DNA of 64,000 bases, from NCBI GenBank assembly GCA_030549495.1, contig JAUIRK010000928.1:137001-201000 (forward strand), read 5' to 3'. A model generated the notes under the pieces. That model was not told the DNA's origin, ran no database searches, and saw only the letters and a list, made by a program, of their open reading frames with translations. Every line of letters begins with the position of its first letter. Position 1 is the stretch's first letter. Below are positions 12,801-24,844 of the stretch, piece after piece. Made by a program: the position numbers and the translations under genes. The stretch is from Nectonema munidae. Taxonomy: Eukaryota > Nematomorpha > Nectonematoida > Nectonematidae.

Positions 12801-15800
12801 TTTTAAACTTTAAATATTTTTCAAAAAAAAACTTTAAAAGTTTCGCGTTCCTAAAATTTAAAAAGTTTTGTACTACCTACAAAGTAATATAATTTTTAAA
12901 TAAATCTTTTTTTTTACCTGCACACTTTTTCGGTTTTTTTTCTTTTATTATACACTTTTTTTTATTTTGTTTTACTTTTTAAAATAAACGTTTTCTTTAT
13001 GAAAATTTTTAATCCCTTTAAAAGGGGAGTTACTTTTGGTATGTATTTTTTGCTTTAATTGTATGATATCTTTTGGTCTCGTCGACAATTTATAAAAGAA
13101 TAGCGTTATAGTCAATTCCTTACAAAGTATTCAAATAAATACGCTCAAATTCAAAATTTCGGTTAAGAAAAGTGTTTTTATTTTTTTATAAACTTGCAAG
13201 AAATCAATTAAATTGATTTAAAATCCCTAAAATTTTAATGCTTATTTTACTGCACAACGCGGTTATAGCAACAAAAAAGGTCCTTTCACGGAAGAGTTTA
13301 AACTATTCCCGACTCTAAAGATATAGTAATCATATAAGGGGACGCTAGCAACGATTTTTTTGTAACTTTTTTATGATTTTATAACATACTCTTAACTTTT
13401 CCAAAAATTGTGAATCTGCATGTTTTATAGTTTATCCCTTTGTGATAAAGTATTGTACAATTGCTAAAATTAAAAATTGAGAATCAAAATTATTTTAATT
13501 TGGATTATTTTACTCCTTAGTTGATTTCTCTAGAATTGCTTTCAAATGCACTTTTAACTTTTCATTTCTTTTAAATATTTATTTTTATAAAAACTGACTT
13601 TTTTATTATCTTCGTCGTATATATATACCAATATAATCAATATATATTATTAATTTTTTTAATATAAGCTCTTCCTTTTGCCATATAAAAATGTTTATCT
13701 AGTTCATTTTTTATAGGTAACATTGAAAGTAAACACTCAAACTTTTACCTTGAAAGATCTTCAGGAAAAAGTATATTTTGAATTTTTTCATCTCATTTTT
13801 GCAATAACCTTCTATAGATTCACGTCTGCTTAATTTTTCATCATAAAAAGAATGTTTTAGTCAATAGCAATAAGAAAGGAGAAACCAGTAACAAATGTCT
13901 ATTTATCAAAATAATAAAATTGACGATAATTTACTTTTGTTTTCAAATACTCCACTTAGCGCATTTAATTCTTTTTCATGCATATATTAATAATGATAAT
14001 TAATATCTAATAATCTCCCCCATGCTACGATATCACTTCATTAAAAGGCCTAATTATCTCTAGATTCTTTCAAATTATTATTTGAATAGGAGTATGTGAG
14101 ATTAAAAATAATACTTATCTCTTTATGTTTACCCCTGCTAAGGAGGTTTCAGAAAGATTATTATAACTAAGCTAGCCTCAATTTGCCTATTTTTAATAAT
14201 TACTAATTAAACTTTGTAAATTTCACAAACTTATTAGTAATACCGTATATGCCGGTGTATAAGCCGACCTTTGAGCTAAAAGAGTAATTATAACGAATTT
14301 TTTTCTCAGTGTAGGTATGCATTAGATTGAATATTGCACATTTCTATTCCTATCTTTATAAGCGCCTGTAATTCCTTTATCATAAATTCTTTTGCCCTTT
14401 ACGAATCTACAATATTGTTTGGTTCAATATTTTCGATATTAAACGCACACTGCTTTTGTTTTATGATCTTTCCTTTGACATTCATATTCCTGACAGCATT
14501 TTTTTGTTTGAAGTTATGATTTCAACATGTGGAATTTCCGTTTTAAGTCCACATCTACTAAGTGCATCTGAAAAGAACTAGCTAATTCCGAGTTGTGCGT
14601 GTAATACAAATGTGTTTGTCATTAATGCTATAAGAAAAGTGATAATAAAGATATGAGCAAGTGCACTCAATATATAATTAATCAAATGAAGGATTCAGAA
14701 ATGCAGCAATATATACCAGGTATCAACACCAAACTTTATTTGGTTAGAAATAGAAATGATCTCAGGCTTTCCTAAAGACAAAATTTCTTCACTACAAAAA
14801 ACTGATAAAAGTAAAGAATTATTACCTTTCTTTGCTAAATATGATACCAAAGGATTAAAGAATGCTTTTCGCCAATCCTTTCTTTTCCAAATTGTTGGTA
14901 TACCTTTTCTAGTTTTATCGCTTCACCAAAGTAAGAAAAGAAAACTAATAGTCTCCTGTTGTTTTATATTTAATTCCTTTGAGGAACTTTTTTTTGTCTT
15001 CATAAATAAAAACCATTATGCTCATAAGAGTTCTCTTGATTCACACACCCAGAAAACTCAATTTCATATTTGCCTACCTTATTTCGGTTGTTTTGACGAA
15101 GTTGACTTCTACCTTTTTAATTTTTTAATCATTAGTGAAAAAGCTTCGTGATTTAAGAAACTATGTATTCTGAAAATGCTCCAATTTTATCCGTTTCTAA
15201 TATTATTTCGGTAGAATTATTTATATCATCAAATCTCAAATACCTCAAAATATCTAGCATTCTTTTAATTAAAAGTGAAGTTGTATACATTGGGTTTCCA
15301 GTTTTATCATAAAATAGTTCTAGTAAACGAAGCCAAACCTTCTTTCAACACCACATGAAGAATTCTCAAGTTTAAAAACTTTTTTAACCATTTTTTTCTA
15401 ACTTTTTTTTTAAATTTATTTCTTTTTTTAAGCTTTAAAACCCTGAAGTTCAATTCTATCTAAATATTTTCAATCATTTTGCTTACAGTTTACTTCTTCA
15501 TTATTAAATTTGACAATTTTCATCAGTAAAATAGTTTTAAACAATGATAATGAAGTTCGAACCGGATATACCAGGAGTATTCTTCCGAATATAACAACCT
15601 CTTCTTTTTTGATTTTTTTTTCCAAAACTTAACATTCATTCTAGCCCATTTCTTGAAAGCCTGTCCTTAAAAAAGGAAACAGCATCTAGATTTTCAGTGT
15701 AAGGTGAAATGAAGCCTTCATTTTCAAAAGTTCATTGACGTAGCTCTCATTCACTAATATTTCAAAGATATTTTCATCCTTACTTCATTCAGGAAAGAGA

Positions 15801-18800
15801 CTTATGAAACATTAGTATTCATTTATTATATTTAACCGTCTTTTGCGAAAACATAAGTTAAAATGGCTATCAATTTCAATTTAAATTCTTCTCCCATTTC
15901 CTTATCAATCCTTATCAACAGTAAGACATGCACCCTAGTAAGTCGACTCAAAAGTTTTCATATTGAGATTCAAAATAAAGATGTTGAATTTAGATATTAA
16001 TTGAGACTTTGAAAAGGCGTTCACTGTTTATGTGTCTATTAACGGGCCAAGACTGACTATACTGTATATATAGATAGAGAGAAAGAATCCGCAAACGTAA
16101 AACTCAAAAACTGTTAGAGAAAAAAACAATATCACGCGTCATGCTTGAATGGGCGAAATCCACTATATAAGCAATAGCGATCACCTTTGTTGACAGTCAT
16201 TTAGCGTTTTTCACCAGCCTTCACAGTGCTATCTATTCAAACAACAGGTCAAAATATCAATAAAAATAAGTGTACTCCTCATTCTCCAGCAGAAGTTTTT
16301 CCATTCTTGGTGTATATGTGCTATCTCAATTAATTAGTGTTTTAAAATTATTTAGTTGGAAAAAAAATTTAAAAAATTTTTTAGAGTGGGGGGGGGGGGG
16401 GGGGGGATAACCCATAAGTACCTGTGGACGCTTTTGACCAACGACAAAGAAATGGTAAAATATATAGCAAAGTTATTTTAGCAAATGATTGTTTGTCAAT
16501 GCTAAGAGGGCATCTAAATGAAAATTTTTATAAATTGTCGCCGTCCTAGCCTCTTGATCCCACCATAATCTTTGAATTATGCATACAATCTCTTTATTGT
16601 AACGTATATTTGTATCAAGTTACTAAATTTGGCTTGCTTTTCTTGGGATCAAATAGGCTAAATCGAGTGATTGTAATGTTAAATTCGTTTTTTTGTTTTA
16701 ATTTAACGTCTATCTATTTGAACTGTTCTTTCCTATTTGTGGTAATCTTCTTACTCAAACTCTTTCACCCAATATTACCATTTGTTTTATGCTTAATTTA
16801 TTTTTAAAATTCATTTTATACCATCCTAGGTTTTGAAGCAGCACTTATGCATGATTAGTCCTGATGTTGAGTTCGAAGCTTCCATCTTGATTTCTTCAGA
16901 AGAAGATGAAACTGTGGGTAAGAGAACTGGGAGCTTTATTTACTCGTATTCACTCCTTTTTTTAAATGTTGGCAGGAATGAGTCTGCTTTCAACTCATAT
17001 GGCTACTTTCTAATCTTAATAGCTGTGCCAATTATATTTTTAATAAGATCATAATATCCTTTCAAAATTCAAGACGAGGAAGAGGAATCAATACAAAATA
17101 TTTTATTACCTTCAAACCTTCTTGTCCTGACTTCTCTTCTTTTATCTTTGCTCAATTTTCCATAAAGGTATTAGCAATTTCATTTGGAACAAGATGATCA
17201 AGAAGACCTTTTCATATTTGCGATAAGTTCCTTATAATTCCAGGTTTTGTTTTTGCCAAAAAACGTCTTTGGATAAAGAAAAAAAGCCTTTCACGGTTTT
17301 AGCTTAACTTTTTTCAATTTTTAAAATTAGAATTTCTAATTAGTTGAAGGATTTAAAGACCAGCTGTCAATCCAGGAAAAGCCTGGCCCAAGTAAGTTAG
17401 CAGCGATCATGATTGCCCAGAGCATGAACTTCTTAATCAAGACCAACTCCATGTGCTTTGATGTGAATAGTATCCTATCTATTTCCACCAGAGAACTCTA
17501 GTTCCTGTCACAGACCAATTGTTCGTATGCTGCTAAGCATCGTTACTGGATAAATTCATATTGTTGTCCTAAAAAAAATTTATGATCTTCAAGATGGCAT
17601 AAAAAACTACTCAAACTCATTATAACCAATTTCTTAAAGTGCATGTTGCGATAGATGATAATGCCAGAACTTCGTATGAGGACTTCTGAGATAATAAAAT
17701 ATATTATGTTCTTTTGGGGAAAAAGGATGTCAAGCATCATCTTCAACACCCAAGAAATCTTTCAAAGTTTTCTAAAGTTGGGTACTGAAATTTCAAGGGC
17801 GATGTAAGATCATGATGTCTATTGATTGCAATTGCATGGATATCGCAAAAGTATGAGTCAATTGTCATTGTTTATTCGCTATCTCGAAATCATAGAAAAT
17901 CATGCCTTCAGACAACTCCCTGACATATATAACTTTGTGCATACCTCCCATGTCATTTGCTGGGCCAAAAATTTATTTTGGTATAATTAAATTTAACCAG
18001 TTTATTACCAAAATAAAATGTTACTGTATCTAGTCGAAGCCTTTTAATTCACCTGCAAAATTACAAGATTAATTAATCATAAATTGACACATGCAAACTC
18101 GCTAAATTAAAAAAATGAATTTTGTATCATATAAGGCGAAAATATTTGCATATGTAAATTATTCGCTGTTCCAGTATGCTATAAATATAAGTTAAGGTAT
18201 ATATAAGGATTTTTAAGAAAAAACATTGTAATTTGGATATATTGCGATCTTACAAAAGATCTTTATCGAGCAAAAGCTTAGGAAGGAATGTATGGAATAT
18301 GGAAGTGTACGTATAAAATATATGAATACGGTAGGAATTTTTCTTCGCTAATATCCTTTGTAAAATCGAAGTATATTGAAAATAAAATATTTCTTCCTTC
18401 AAGTCCTTATACCTTTAAATTATTTTAATGTAAAAAAACATGTGCGGTTGGTTCAAAAAGTTTAGCTGGTCTAGCAAAATCTATGTAATTTTTGGGTTTA
18501 CACTATCAAAGTTCTCCATAATGAGCTAAAAAAGATAATAATTTTGTTGACCAGTTATTAGCAATCTGTTTGCACTTTCCTTTTCCAATGTGTCGGAGCA
18601 GGCTTAATAAAATTATAACTTTGTTTGTTAGAAAAATGTTTTCTCCGTGAATTTAAGTCTCTCTTTAAAACTTGACTTTTTATACTCTTAATAGATAATT
18701 TGGAAAAAAGTCTTTCCTACTTCAACGTTGATGATGGAAGTATGCTGACTTGCGATGACTTTTTGCAAAACTTGAACATCAATATCATCATTGTTCACAA

Positions 18801-21553
18801 GTAACACCTATACCTTTTATCTTTTCCGAGTTAATATTATTTCTATTATATATAATACATTTTAAGCGTCTTCGAATATACAAGAAACGCAGTAATTTAA
18901 AAAGAAAACCGAATTTCATACATATTTTTTATCATTAATGCGAATATGTTAACTTTTTTTATTATTTTTAAGAATTAATAAATTTTGTATTATTTGAGTA
19001 TGTAAGCATCAAACAGCATGGCATTTTATATGCATAAATATTCTTAGTTTCTTTGCTATTACTTATTTGTGTAGTTAGTTAGTGATAATTACTATTTTTA
19101 ATTTTTTATTAGTTATTTTAAGAAGTTAGAAGAAAATTATTTGTCATACTCGACTTTATTGAAATTTACATCCTTTTGAAACTTTATTTGTTTATTTTTT
19201 TATTTGATGTTTCTTTATTTATATTTAACTTTTTCTTTTTACACAGTTTTTACTTGTTTATCTATAATTTACCTTTAATTAGTGTTGCATTTATAGTTAG
19301 AACCTTGAAATATTAGTTTATCATGTTTATTTAATTCTTCAATAAAGTGGATCATCACAATTCATTTTATTCTAAACATATTTATGAAAAACTTGCATCA
19401 TTTTTTAATAGATAAAATGAAAAAGGAAAGTTTATAGAATAAGTATAACAACAGATTTTATTTATAAAGCAATTCACCTCAAGAAGTCGCAATCCAAAAG
19501 AAAGCATCTCTGAGCAATATTTATTGTTGGACGACTTCTTAAGCATATCCTTCTCATTTTAAAACTTTTTTTAGCGCTATTTATTTTACCTGATATTTTT
19601 CTTCTTTGCCAACTCTTAATCTCAGGAAGGAGGTCAAATGCCTTGATTCTTTTTCTCCACTTCGTTCGATCTTGAGCAGCATCTTCTTTCAAATTTCTAA
19701 ATTTATTTTATTTTTCAAAATTCATAACTTAAGTATCAATTTATTTACCAATCTTTTCTAGTTATCCTCATTTTAGAGGACATGATCTGAAATGTTCTAG
19801 TCAAACAACACTTTTGGTTATTTATTTGTATAATGAGCCGAGTTCATTACGATAGGATTTAACCATATTTGTTTATAGATAGTTCTCCCAAATTTTGCCA
19901 TAATTTTCACCACTTTCTAACTTAACAAATTGAATATAATAACTAACTTACCAACTACTGCCTAAATAAATTTGAGCATTAGCCTTTTTTTCATTGATCT
20001 AATTTGTTGGTTGATTTTTTAAGATCTTTTCTCTATAGGGTTAGTTATGCCTATATTTGATGTTTACGTTATGTTTCGATTTTCTGAATTTAGTAGCGAA
20101 GAAGAAAATTTTACCTGTGAAAATCTTGGAGCAAATAACAAAGAAGAGGAATCCCCTTCTCCTTCAACCAGCTCAAAAATCTGTGAAGTAGGCTCTAGTA
20201 AAGTTTTCCACTCTATTAGTGAATCAATGAAGAATTTTGCAAATGGTATATTTAATATATATTACCTCAAGATTTGATATACCTAAATGAGGAAGAACAT
20301 TTTGAATTTTTTGCAACTTTTTTAAAAAATTTGCTCATCTCGGTCAGAAAATTAAAGAAATATTTCTTAAGTCGTATTATACCTTACTGTTAGAATTCGA
20401 CATTATTGCTTTTAAAGATTTTCTTTTTAAACTATAATACATGTACCACGTGAATAGTACATTGCATTATTTTGTTTCTAAAATTTTTGCACAAAAGACC
20501 ATATATTCTATACGAGTGTCCACTCATATATTTTTTTTATCATTGTAGTCAAAAATGTCATGAAGTTTTTTCTGTGGAACACGGGTTCCTTATCGTTATT
20601 TTCATTCCTGTTTTTGCTCCTCCTTTCAAGCTCATGAAAATACTTGAAAATGGCTGTTACCCCTGCTCTATTTTGCACCCCCCCCGTCTTCCTCAGCACA
20701 ATTGATAATAGCTTTATTGTTGCCTATTTTTCATATTTATTATCTTGAAAAATAGCAATAGCTTTATTTGTTCGACTTTTATGCTTACTGTTTAGAATTC
20801 AGAAATAGTTCACTCCATACCTTAATCAATAACGCTGAACCGTGTGCCTGATATTTTTTTTATCAAAAATGTTTTTCGGTCTTAATTTGTGGAAATTGGT
20901 AATAAATTATAATTTTGTTACAATATATCTTCAATTTGTTCTATAACCATGGTGTGGAATCTGATGGAAAATATCCGAAAACTTAAAAAAAATCAATTCC
21001 ATCTCAAAAAAATTAAAACTTTAAATATTTTAAGCTAACTCTTAATTCTGGCTTCGACTAAAGAAGGACCACTCCATATCCGTACAAAAAATTAAGCTTA
21101 TTTTTTGATTATTTAAAAAAAATCAGATTCCTAAATTTTATTAGATTCCTGCTCGATTCCTATAGTTTTTAAATCTCTGCTTCATCCGACTACCTACTAT
21201 GACTCTCTAAGTTCACTATATCTTTTATTTTTATTAACCCAACCGAGGGATTCTAATTAAATGATTTAAAATTTTGTTTGTTAAACCGTTCACCGTAATA
21301 TCTCAGGATTGTGGTATTTTCAATAAATACCACGTTTAAGAACGTTTTTATCGAGTGATATCCAACTGAATAATTGTTTTCTATCTTCACGACTCGAATA
21401 TATTTTAATGAGTGTCATATATCTATAAATATTTTATTTTTCATTTTAGAACAAGATGTCGTAGTAGAACAACCAAAGAAAAAAGCTTTCATCATTAATA
21501 ATGAAACACGTGAAAGCCCAAATGGTGGTGATCTCAATGTGATCAAAGATTGA
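889..21553 (+). CDS. UBA2: SUMO-activating enzyme subunit 2 (UBA2/SAE2), 3' part, 11 exons
   Basis: UBA2 is the E1 subunit that adenylates SUMO with SAE1, carries it as a thioester and passes it to UBC9, mainly in the nucleus. Eleven exons join in frame: 889-956, 1130-1338, 2439-2759, 10492-10585, 10647-10759, 12405-12512, 13717-13770, 16830-16917, 18695-18800, 20094-20245, 21450-21553. All have AG/GT borders and matching phases, giving 471 codons and TGA at 21551. Recognised blocks include LIFGEDVDNEEDVSPD, YLLSMTDLWKSRRAP, FVASASNLRSFVFGIPMKS, LAGNIIPAIATTNAIISGL and NPSCYICSKK. The last holds the second CxxC of the family's zinc site. These are followed by the ubiquitin-fold domain (VTLKVNTQTFTLKDLQ, SPDVEFEASILISSEED, LTCDDFLQ) and a basic, low-complexity tail ending VIKD. 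The ATP-binding N-terminus and active-site cysteine lie outside the window. Intron sizes run from 61 bp to 7.7 kb. I see no disrupted exon. Confidence 0.95.
1375..1389. repeat. Poly-G run (about 15 G)
   Basis: A homopolymer of about 15 G, interrupted afterwards by a T and further G, lies in a UBA2 intron just downstream of the exon ending at 1338. It is one of three long G runs in an otherwise AT-rich window. Confidence 0.8.
1640..1815 (+). repeat. Old tRNA-derived SINE remnant
   Basis: It lies in a UBA2 intron. A good Pol III B box is present (GGGTTCGATTCC near 1680-1692), followed by a non-tRNA body containing AGGGCATCCGATCATTAAA, a tail type seen in several invertebrate SINEs. A short GT run follows. 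I find no A box, so the 5' end is probably truncated. It is not the same family as the SINEs at 5731 and 35298. Confidence 0.5.
2760..5730. other. AT-rich first part of a 7.7 kb UBA2 intron
   Basis: I see no coding similarity. Around 3735-3850 there is a weak inverted pair (AGCCAAGCTAAAAAATGT against CACATTTTTAGCTTGCTT, about 100 bp apart), possibly the ends of a small decayed element. The open frame at 4407-4724 is built from A/T-rich codons and matches nothing I recognise. Confidence 0.35.
5731..6175 (-). repeat. Long-bodied tRNA-derived SINE, copy A
   Basis: Read on the minus strand it begins GGGCGTGAGTAGGGTTGATT, has a near-perfect B box (GGGTTCGATCCCGC) about 50 bp in, and continues for some 370 bp of non-tRNA body ending near TGGAAGATTT. 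Copy B at 35298-35740 matches over the full length, with only scattered single-base differences by eye. A third, shorter copy of the head lies at 35091-35256. It sits in the largest UBA2 intron. The tRNA-like head and shared ends support a SINE over a segmental duplication. Confidence 0.75.
6303..6367. mobile_element. Half copy of the TTAA-flanked MITE family
   Basis: It contains AATCGTCTGCG and AGATATCGTCTGCTTTG, then ends CCTTAAATGGGTTAA. These are the inner motifs and terminus seen in the full element at 9374-9510, in opposite orientation. Only one end is present. Confidence 0.6.
7095..9141 (-). mobile_element. Tigger/pogo DNA transposon, complete ends, decayed transposase
   Basis: The terminal repeats are CAGTAGACCCTCGTTAAGG at 7095 and its inverse ending TTAACGAGAGTCTACTG at 9141, flanked by TA on both sides (7093-7094 and 9142-9143). 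The minus strand encodes a Jerky/Tigger-type transposase. A start near 8970 begins MPGRNTGQAKKLV, followed by a CENP-B-like helix-turn-helix region around 8450-8850. A DDE segment follows (LLILDNAPAHP near 8080, then LPPNVTSLIQPMDQSVIYS near 7980), and an acidic tail ends near 7620. The reading frame is broken by frameshifts near 8850 and 8040, an interruption between the DNA-binding and DDE parts near 8330-8450, and a break near 7790. It is therefore not autonomous. At 2047 bp it is a plausible full length for the family. It lies antisense in a UBA2 intron. Confidence 0.93.
9374..9510. mobile_element. TTAA-flanked MITE (piggyBac-like), complete
   Basis: TTAA lies at both edges (9374-9377 and 9507-9510). 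The inverted ends are CCCATTTAAGGCCAAA and, on the other strand, CCCATTTACGACCAAA. The 129 bp interior repeats the word GCAGACGA. TTAA duplications point to a piggyBac-type transposase acting in trans. There is no coding capacity. Relatives occur at 6303, 38599 and 54108. Confidence 0.8.
9511..10491. other. UBA2 intron remainder
   Basis: AT-rich sequence with no recognisable element. It ends in the acceptor CCTTTTCAAAG before the exon at 10492. An antisense open frame (10044-10292) shows no family resemblance. Confidence 0.4.
10760..12404. other. UBA2 intron between exons 5 and 6
   Basis: AT-rich, with no coding or repeat signal that I can support. It ends in TTTTTATTGCTAG before the exon at 12405. 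Confidence 0.4.
13771..16829. other. UBA2 intron with a possible decayed element
   Basis: Near 14243 the sequence ACCGTATATGCCGGTGTATA, followed by AGCCGACC, resembles terminal motifs of several invertebrate DNA transposons. Downstream, 14654-15151 has coding-like stretches in two frames (one contains QQYIPGINTKLYLVRNRND, the other ELLPFFAKYDTKGLKNAFRQ), as expected of a frameshifted gene. I cannot identify the product and see no matching right end. A run of 20 G lies at 16388-16407. Confidence 0.35.
16388..16407. repeat. Poly-G run (20 G)
   Basis: Twenty uninterrupted G residues in a UBA2 intron. A G tract this long in such an AT-rich sequence is unusual. It can form G-quadruplexes and is prone to length error in sequencing. 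Confidence 0.85.
19474..19692 (-). mobile_element. LINE 3'-end fragment
   Basis: The minus-strand frame contains KEDAAQDRTKWRKRIKAFDL, the WRKRI-type motif found at the extreme C-terminus of many invertebrate LINE reverse transcriptases. Only this tail is recognisable. It lies antisense in the UBA2 intron between 18800 and 20094. Confidence 0.45.
20246..21449. other. Last UBA2 intron
   Basis: AT-rich. Overlapping open frames on both strands at 20472-20705 show no family resemblance. It ends in the acceptor TTTTTCATTTTAG. Confidence 0.4.
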
Positions 21554-21619
21554 TAACAAATCTGAAATCCTAATTTTTTTATGTCAAAGTTTTAACATAG
21601 TTTTGTTTACTTTTTTGCA

Positions 21620-21625
21620 AATAAA
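21620..21625 (+). promoter_or_regulatory. UBA2 polyadenylation signal AATAAA
   Basis: An AATAAA hexamer 67 bp after the UBA2 stop, followed by T-rich sequence. It is the first canonical signal downstream and gives a short 3' UTR. Confidence 0.6.
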
Positions 21626-23600
21626 TCTTCATTCATGTCCTAAATCTCTAAGTTTTTGCTTCAATATTCCAACATTTGTTTTTTTCTAGGAGATTCCCTA
21701 TAATGTGTTGCTATTGTAATCAATCGCATTATTTTCTTCATTCTCCTCATCATACAATATTTGCTTTCCTTATTGTGTTGATACTGTCTCCCACTATTCT
21801 CTTCACCTCTTAGATTTATCCTTTCTTTATTTAATAATTATTTTAATAAGAAACGATAAATCTCCGACCAATATGCTCTTCAACGGATTTATGTATTTTT
21901 TCTTGTTTATTTTCATATGAATAAACGTTTACTTTTCCTTTACCAATTTTAAATGGTTTTTATTCATAAGAATTATCAGCGTCTTTTCATCTACATGTTT
22001 TACTAATAGTGACTTTAAAGTTACGCTGCTCTAGCTATTATATATTTTGATAATGTGTGCCTTGTTAATAATTTGTTTTGCCAAAAAAATTATTATAAAA
22101 GAATAAATAAAATTATCTTAAAATTATACTCGCAAAGTATTAACAGAAAATTTTATGGATAAACGCATCTAAATATTTAGTATTTTATAAAAAAAGTGAA
22201 GTTAATTTTTTTTCATAGCGTGTTTTAAATTGATATTGTACGTAACATAAAATTTATTTGAGTAAAAAAACTTTTTAAATTAATATAATATTTTTATGAA
22301 GAAACTAACAAAAAGATTTTGTATGAGATGACTCTAAATATTGATTTTAGAAACGCAAAAAGTTTAATAATGTAATGACAACGTTAAAATTAACGCTTTG
22401 ACCAAAGTCAGACTATTGTCTCAAGAAATACAAAATATTCTCCCTTAATATATAAAATGCCATTGAAAAAGAAAGCAGACTATTGGTCTTCAAAATTCTA
22501 GTTCTCAAAGCCTTAGCATAAGATTGGAGAAATATTAAAGAAAGCATTTCCTTAAAACAAAAAAATACATAAATTGAAATTCGATATAAATAAAAATTTA
22601 CATTTATTTTAACTTTCGTACATATTTACAATAATCTTACTTTGAATTGAGAGCTTTAATTTCTGCCAAATTCTATCGAATTATTTTCTTCATGATAAAC
22701 TATGACTTTCGATATAGCTTAAAAAATCAAAATCTTCAATTTTATATTTCCAAAGATAAGAATTTTAAACTGAAAATCATTTGAAAAAATTTTAAACATT
22801 TGAAAATCTTCAATTTAATAAAACAAGCTTATTTTCAGTGAATGTATTCTTTATTACTTGTTATCTAAACCGATCACAAGGAATATTTGTTTTTATTTTT
22901 TTGCGAAAGAAAATCCATACTTTGATTTTATATTTGGAAAACCATATGTTTACGAAATAGGACCAAAATTTGTTCATTTCAAAGAGGTAATCATTAATAT
23001 TTGTGAAAAGCATTCTATTCTACATTTTTGGAAGCTCACAAACATTGGAATAAAGAAATAGAATCTTAATTATCAATTTTGATTCTTTATTTTAATGTAA
23101 GAATATATTTTCCCATCAAAAATCTTTTATTTATGTTTGAATAATTGCAAAAAAATAGTTCGTTCTAACACAATTTTTCAGGCATGTAAGTGTTAAAAGG
23201 ATTTTGGTGCTGGTATTCAAACCATTGAGTTTTTTAAAGAACAGTTTTTTGCTCTTTATGATATTTCACCATTTAAAATAAATATTGATATGTTTTTTCT
23301 ATTATGAAAATACAATGTACTTTTTAGCCCAACAACATTAAATAACACAGGCCTGCAAAATTGGACTTTTCCAGAATTTTAAATATGTGATGAGTATTTA
23401 TACCTTTCAAGGATACTGAATTGAAATATTATCACAGTTTTTCACTATCCCTTAAGATTTAGGCACACATTTATTGAGCTCACTATATAGTAAAATATAT
23501 AAAATAAATAGAATATTTATAAAAGTTATAAAATAAATAAAAATATATTCTTCTCTTAAAACCACATTTGTCACCTTTGCGTTTGTAGATATTTTATGAA
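21626..23600. other. Spacer between UBA2 and virilizer, first part
   Basis: AT-rich. An open frame at 22858-23061 is rich in Phe, Ile and Lys and matches nothing I know. I see no element boundary here. Confidence 0.4.
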
Positions 23601-23639
23601 GTCTCTCGGTGCAAAATCGAGCAGTAATCCTCTAACTTA

Positions 23640-24030
23640 CTAACGTTTACCTTCCTTGGTTCCTTTTTCCATCTCCTTTATGTCCTCGTGGAACCTTTCC
23701 CCTTCTTCTTCGCTCACACCTTCTAAATCTTCTTCCATCATTCTTCCTACGATTTCTTTGTAGATTGTATTCTTAGGATAGCCCAAGAAGATTTTGATCA
23801 CATTCTTGAAGCTGAACCAAGTATTCTTTTTTACTTCACCAAGACAGTTCTCGAAGTTTTCATCCTTCATGAGGTTTATTATACAAATACTAGCTTTTTA
23901 ATCTTGGCACTCTAGAGACCAGCAAGGTTTCTGCACAAATAAGCGAAACTCTTTTTGTTCCAGTGTACAAACTGTTTCATTAGCCCCAATTTGATCTCCA
24001 GTGGTGGCCGCATAATCTTTTTAGGATTCA
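23640..24030 (-). pseudogene. Decayed copy of the GERFHQDI protein family
   Basis: Read on the minus strand from about 24030, one frame gives KKIMRPPLEIKLGLMKQFVH, interrupted by stops. It is then followed by FKNVIKIFLGYPKN and SEEEGERFHEDIKEMEK. The order matches the upstream and C-terminal blocks of the same family as 1-227. Relative to my memory of the family, a stretch of roughly 30 residues before GERFH is missing. With the stops, this makes it a pseudogene. It lies in the UBA2-virilizer spacer, antisense to both genes. Confidence 0.55.
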
Positions 24031-24844
24031 GACAGAGAGAGAGAAAGAACTTTATTCAAAATTAATTTAAATTAAAAAAAATTCCATGAAGGATCAAAAA
24101 GCGCGAGCCGATGAATAATCGCTTCCAAGGAAATGAACTTGAAGAATTATATTCTATGAATGTATTATTTGACATTATGTATAAATGACAATATAATACA
24201 TATAATGTTATATATCAATAACACATTGAACAAAGTAACTACATAAAGGACTACATAATAATGATTTTAGGATTCATTAAACTCTCTCAGATTTCTTTGT
24301 CCTTGTTGTAAGTGCCAACGTTCTTGAGTCAAATGCTTCAGAAATGTATATACATTCTTTAAACCATCCAGCTGAGATGTTTATAATTGATCCTGTATAA
24401 AAGAACGAACAAATTTTCATAGAACTCTTCCATATTCATTGATTTAAAAATGAGCCTTTTTATACATCTGGTTATACCCTTTAATTAAATGTTTAATATC
24501 CGTTTAAAAGTTTATCACACTGATAATTTTGAATTATAAACTTTGAAAAGAAATAAAAAAAAATTTAAACACTATTTTAAAAGTATTACTAATTTTAATT
24601 CGAAACAAAATTTATATAAAATGATAGAAATAAACTATTAAGCTATGTGATCATTTAAACTTAGATGATTACAAATTTGAATAAATGAACACTATTGTAG
24701 TAAAATAATTAAAACCTTCAAAATCCACGACATACGATATAGATTTAGAAGAATATGACGCTAATTTTATGGTAATTTAATAAAGATAGATTAGAAAAGA
24801 ATTAGTAAACAATATTTATCGTCAAAGTTATATATCTGCTGACA

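Noticed and set aside
14756-15151. A 131-residue open frame as a host gene
   Set aside because: It lies in a UBA2 intron with no start context or splice signals. The related frame just upstream suggests a decayed element instead.
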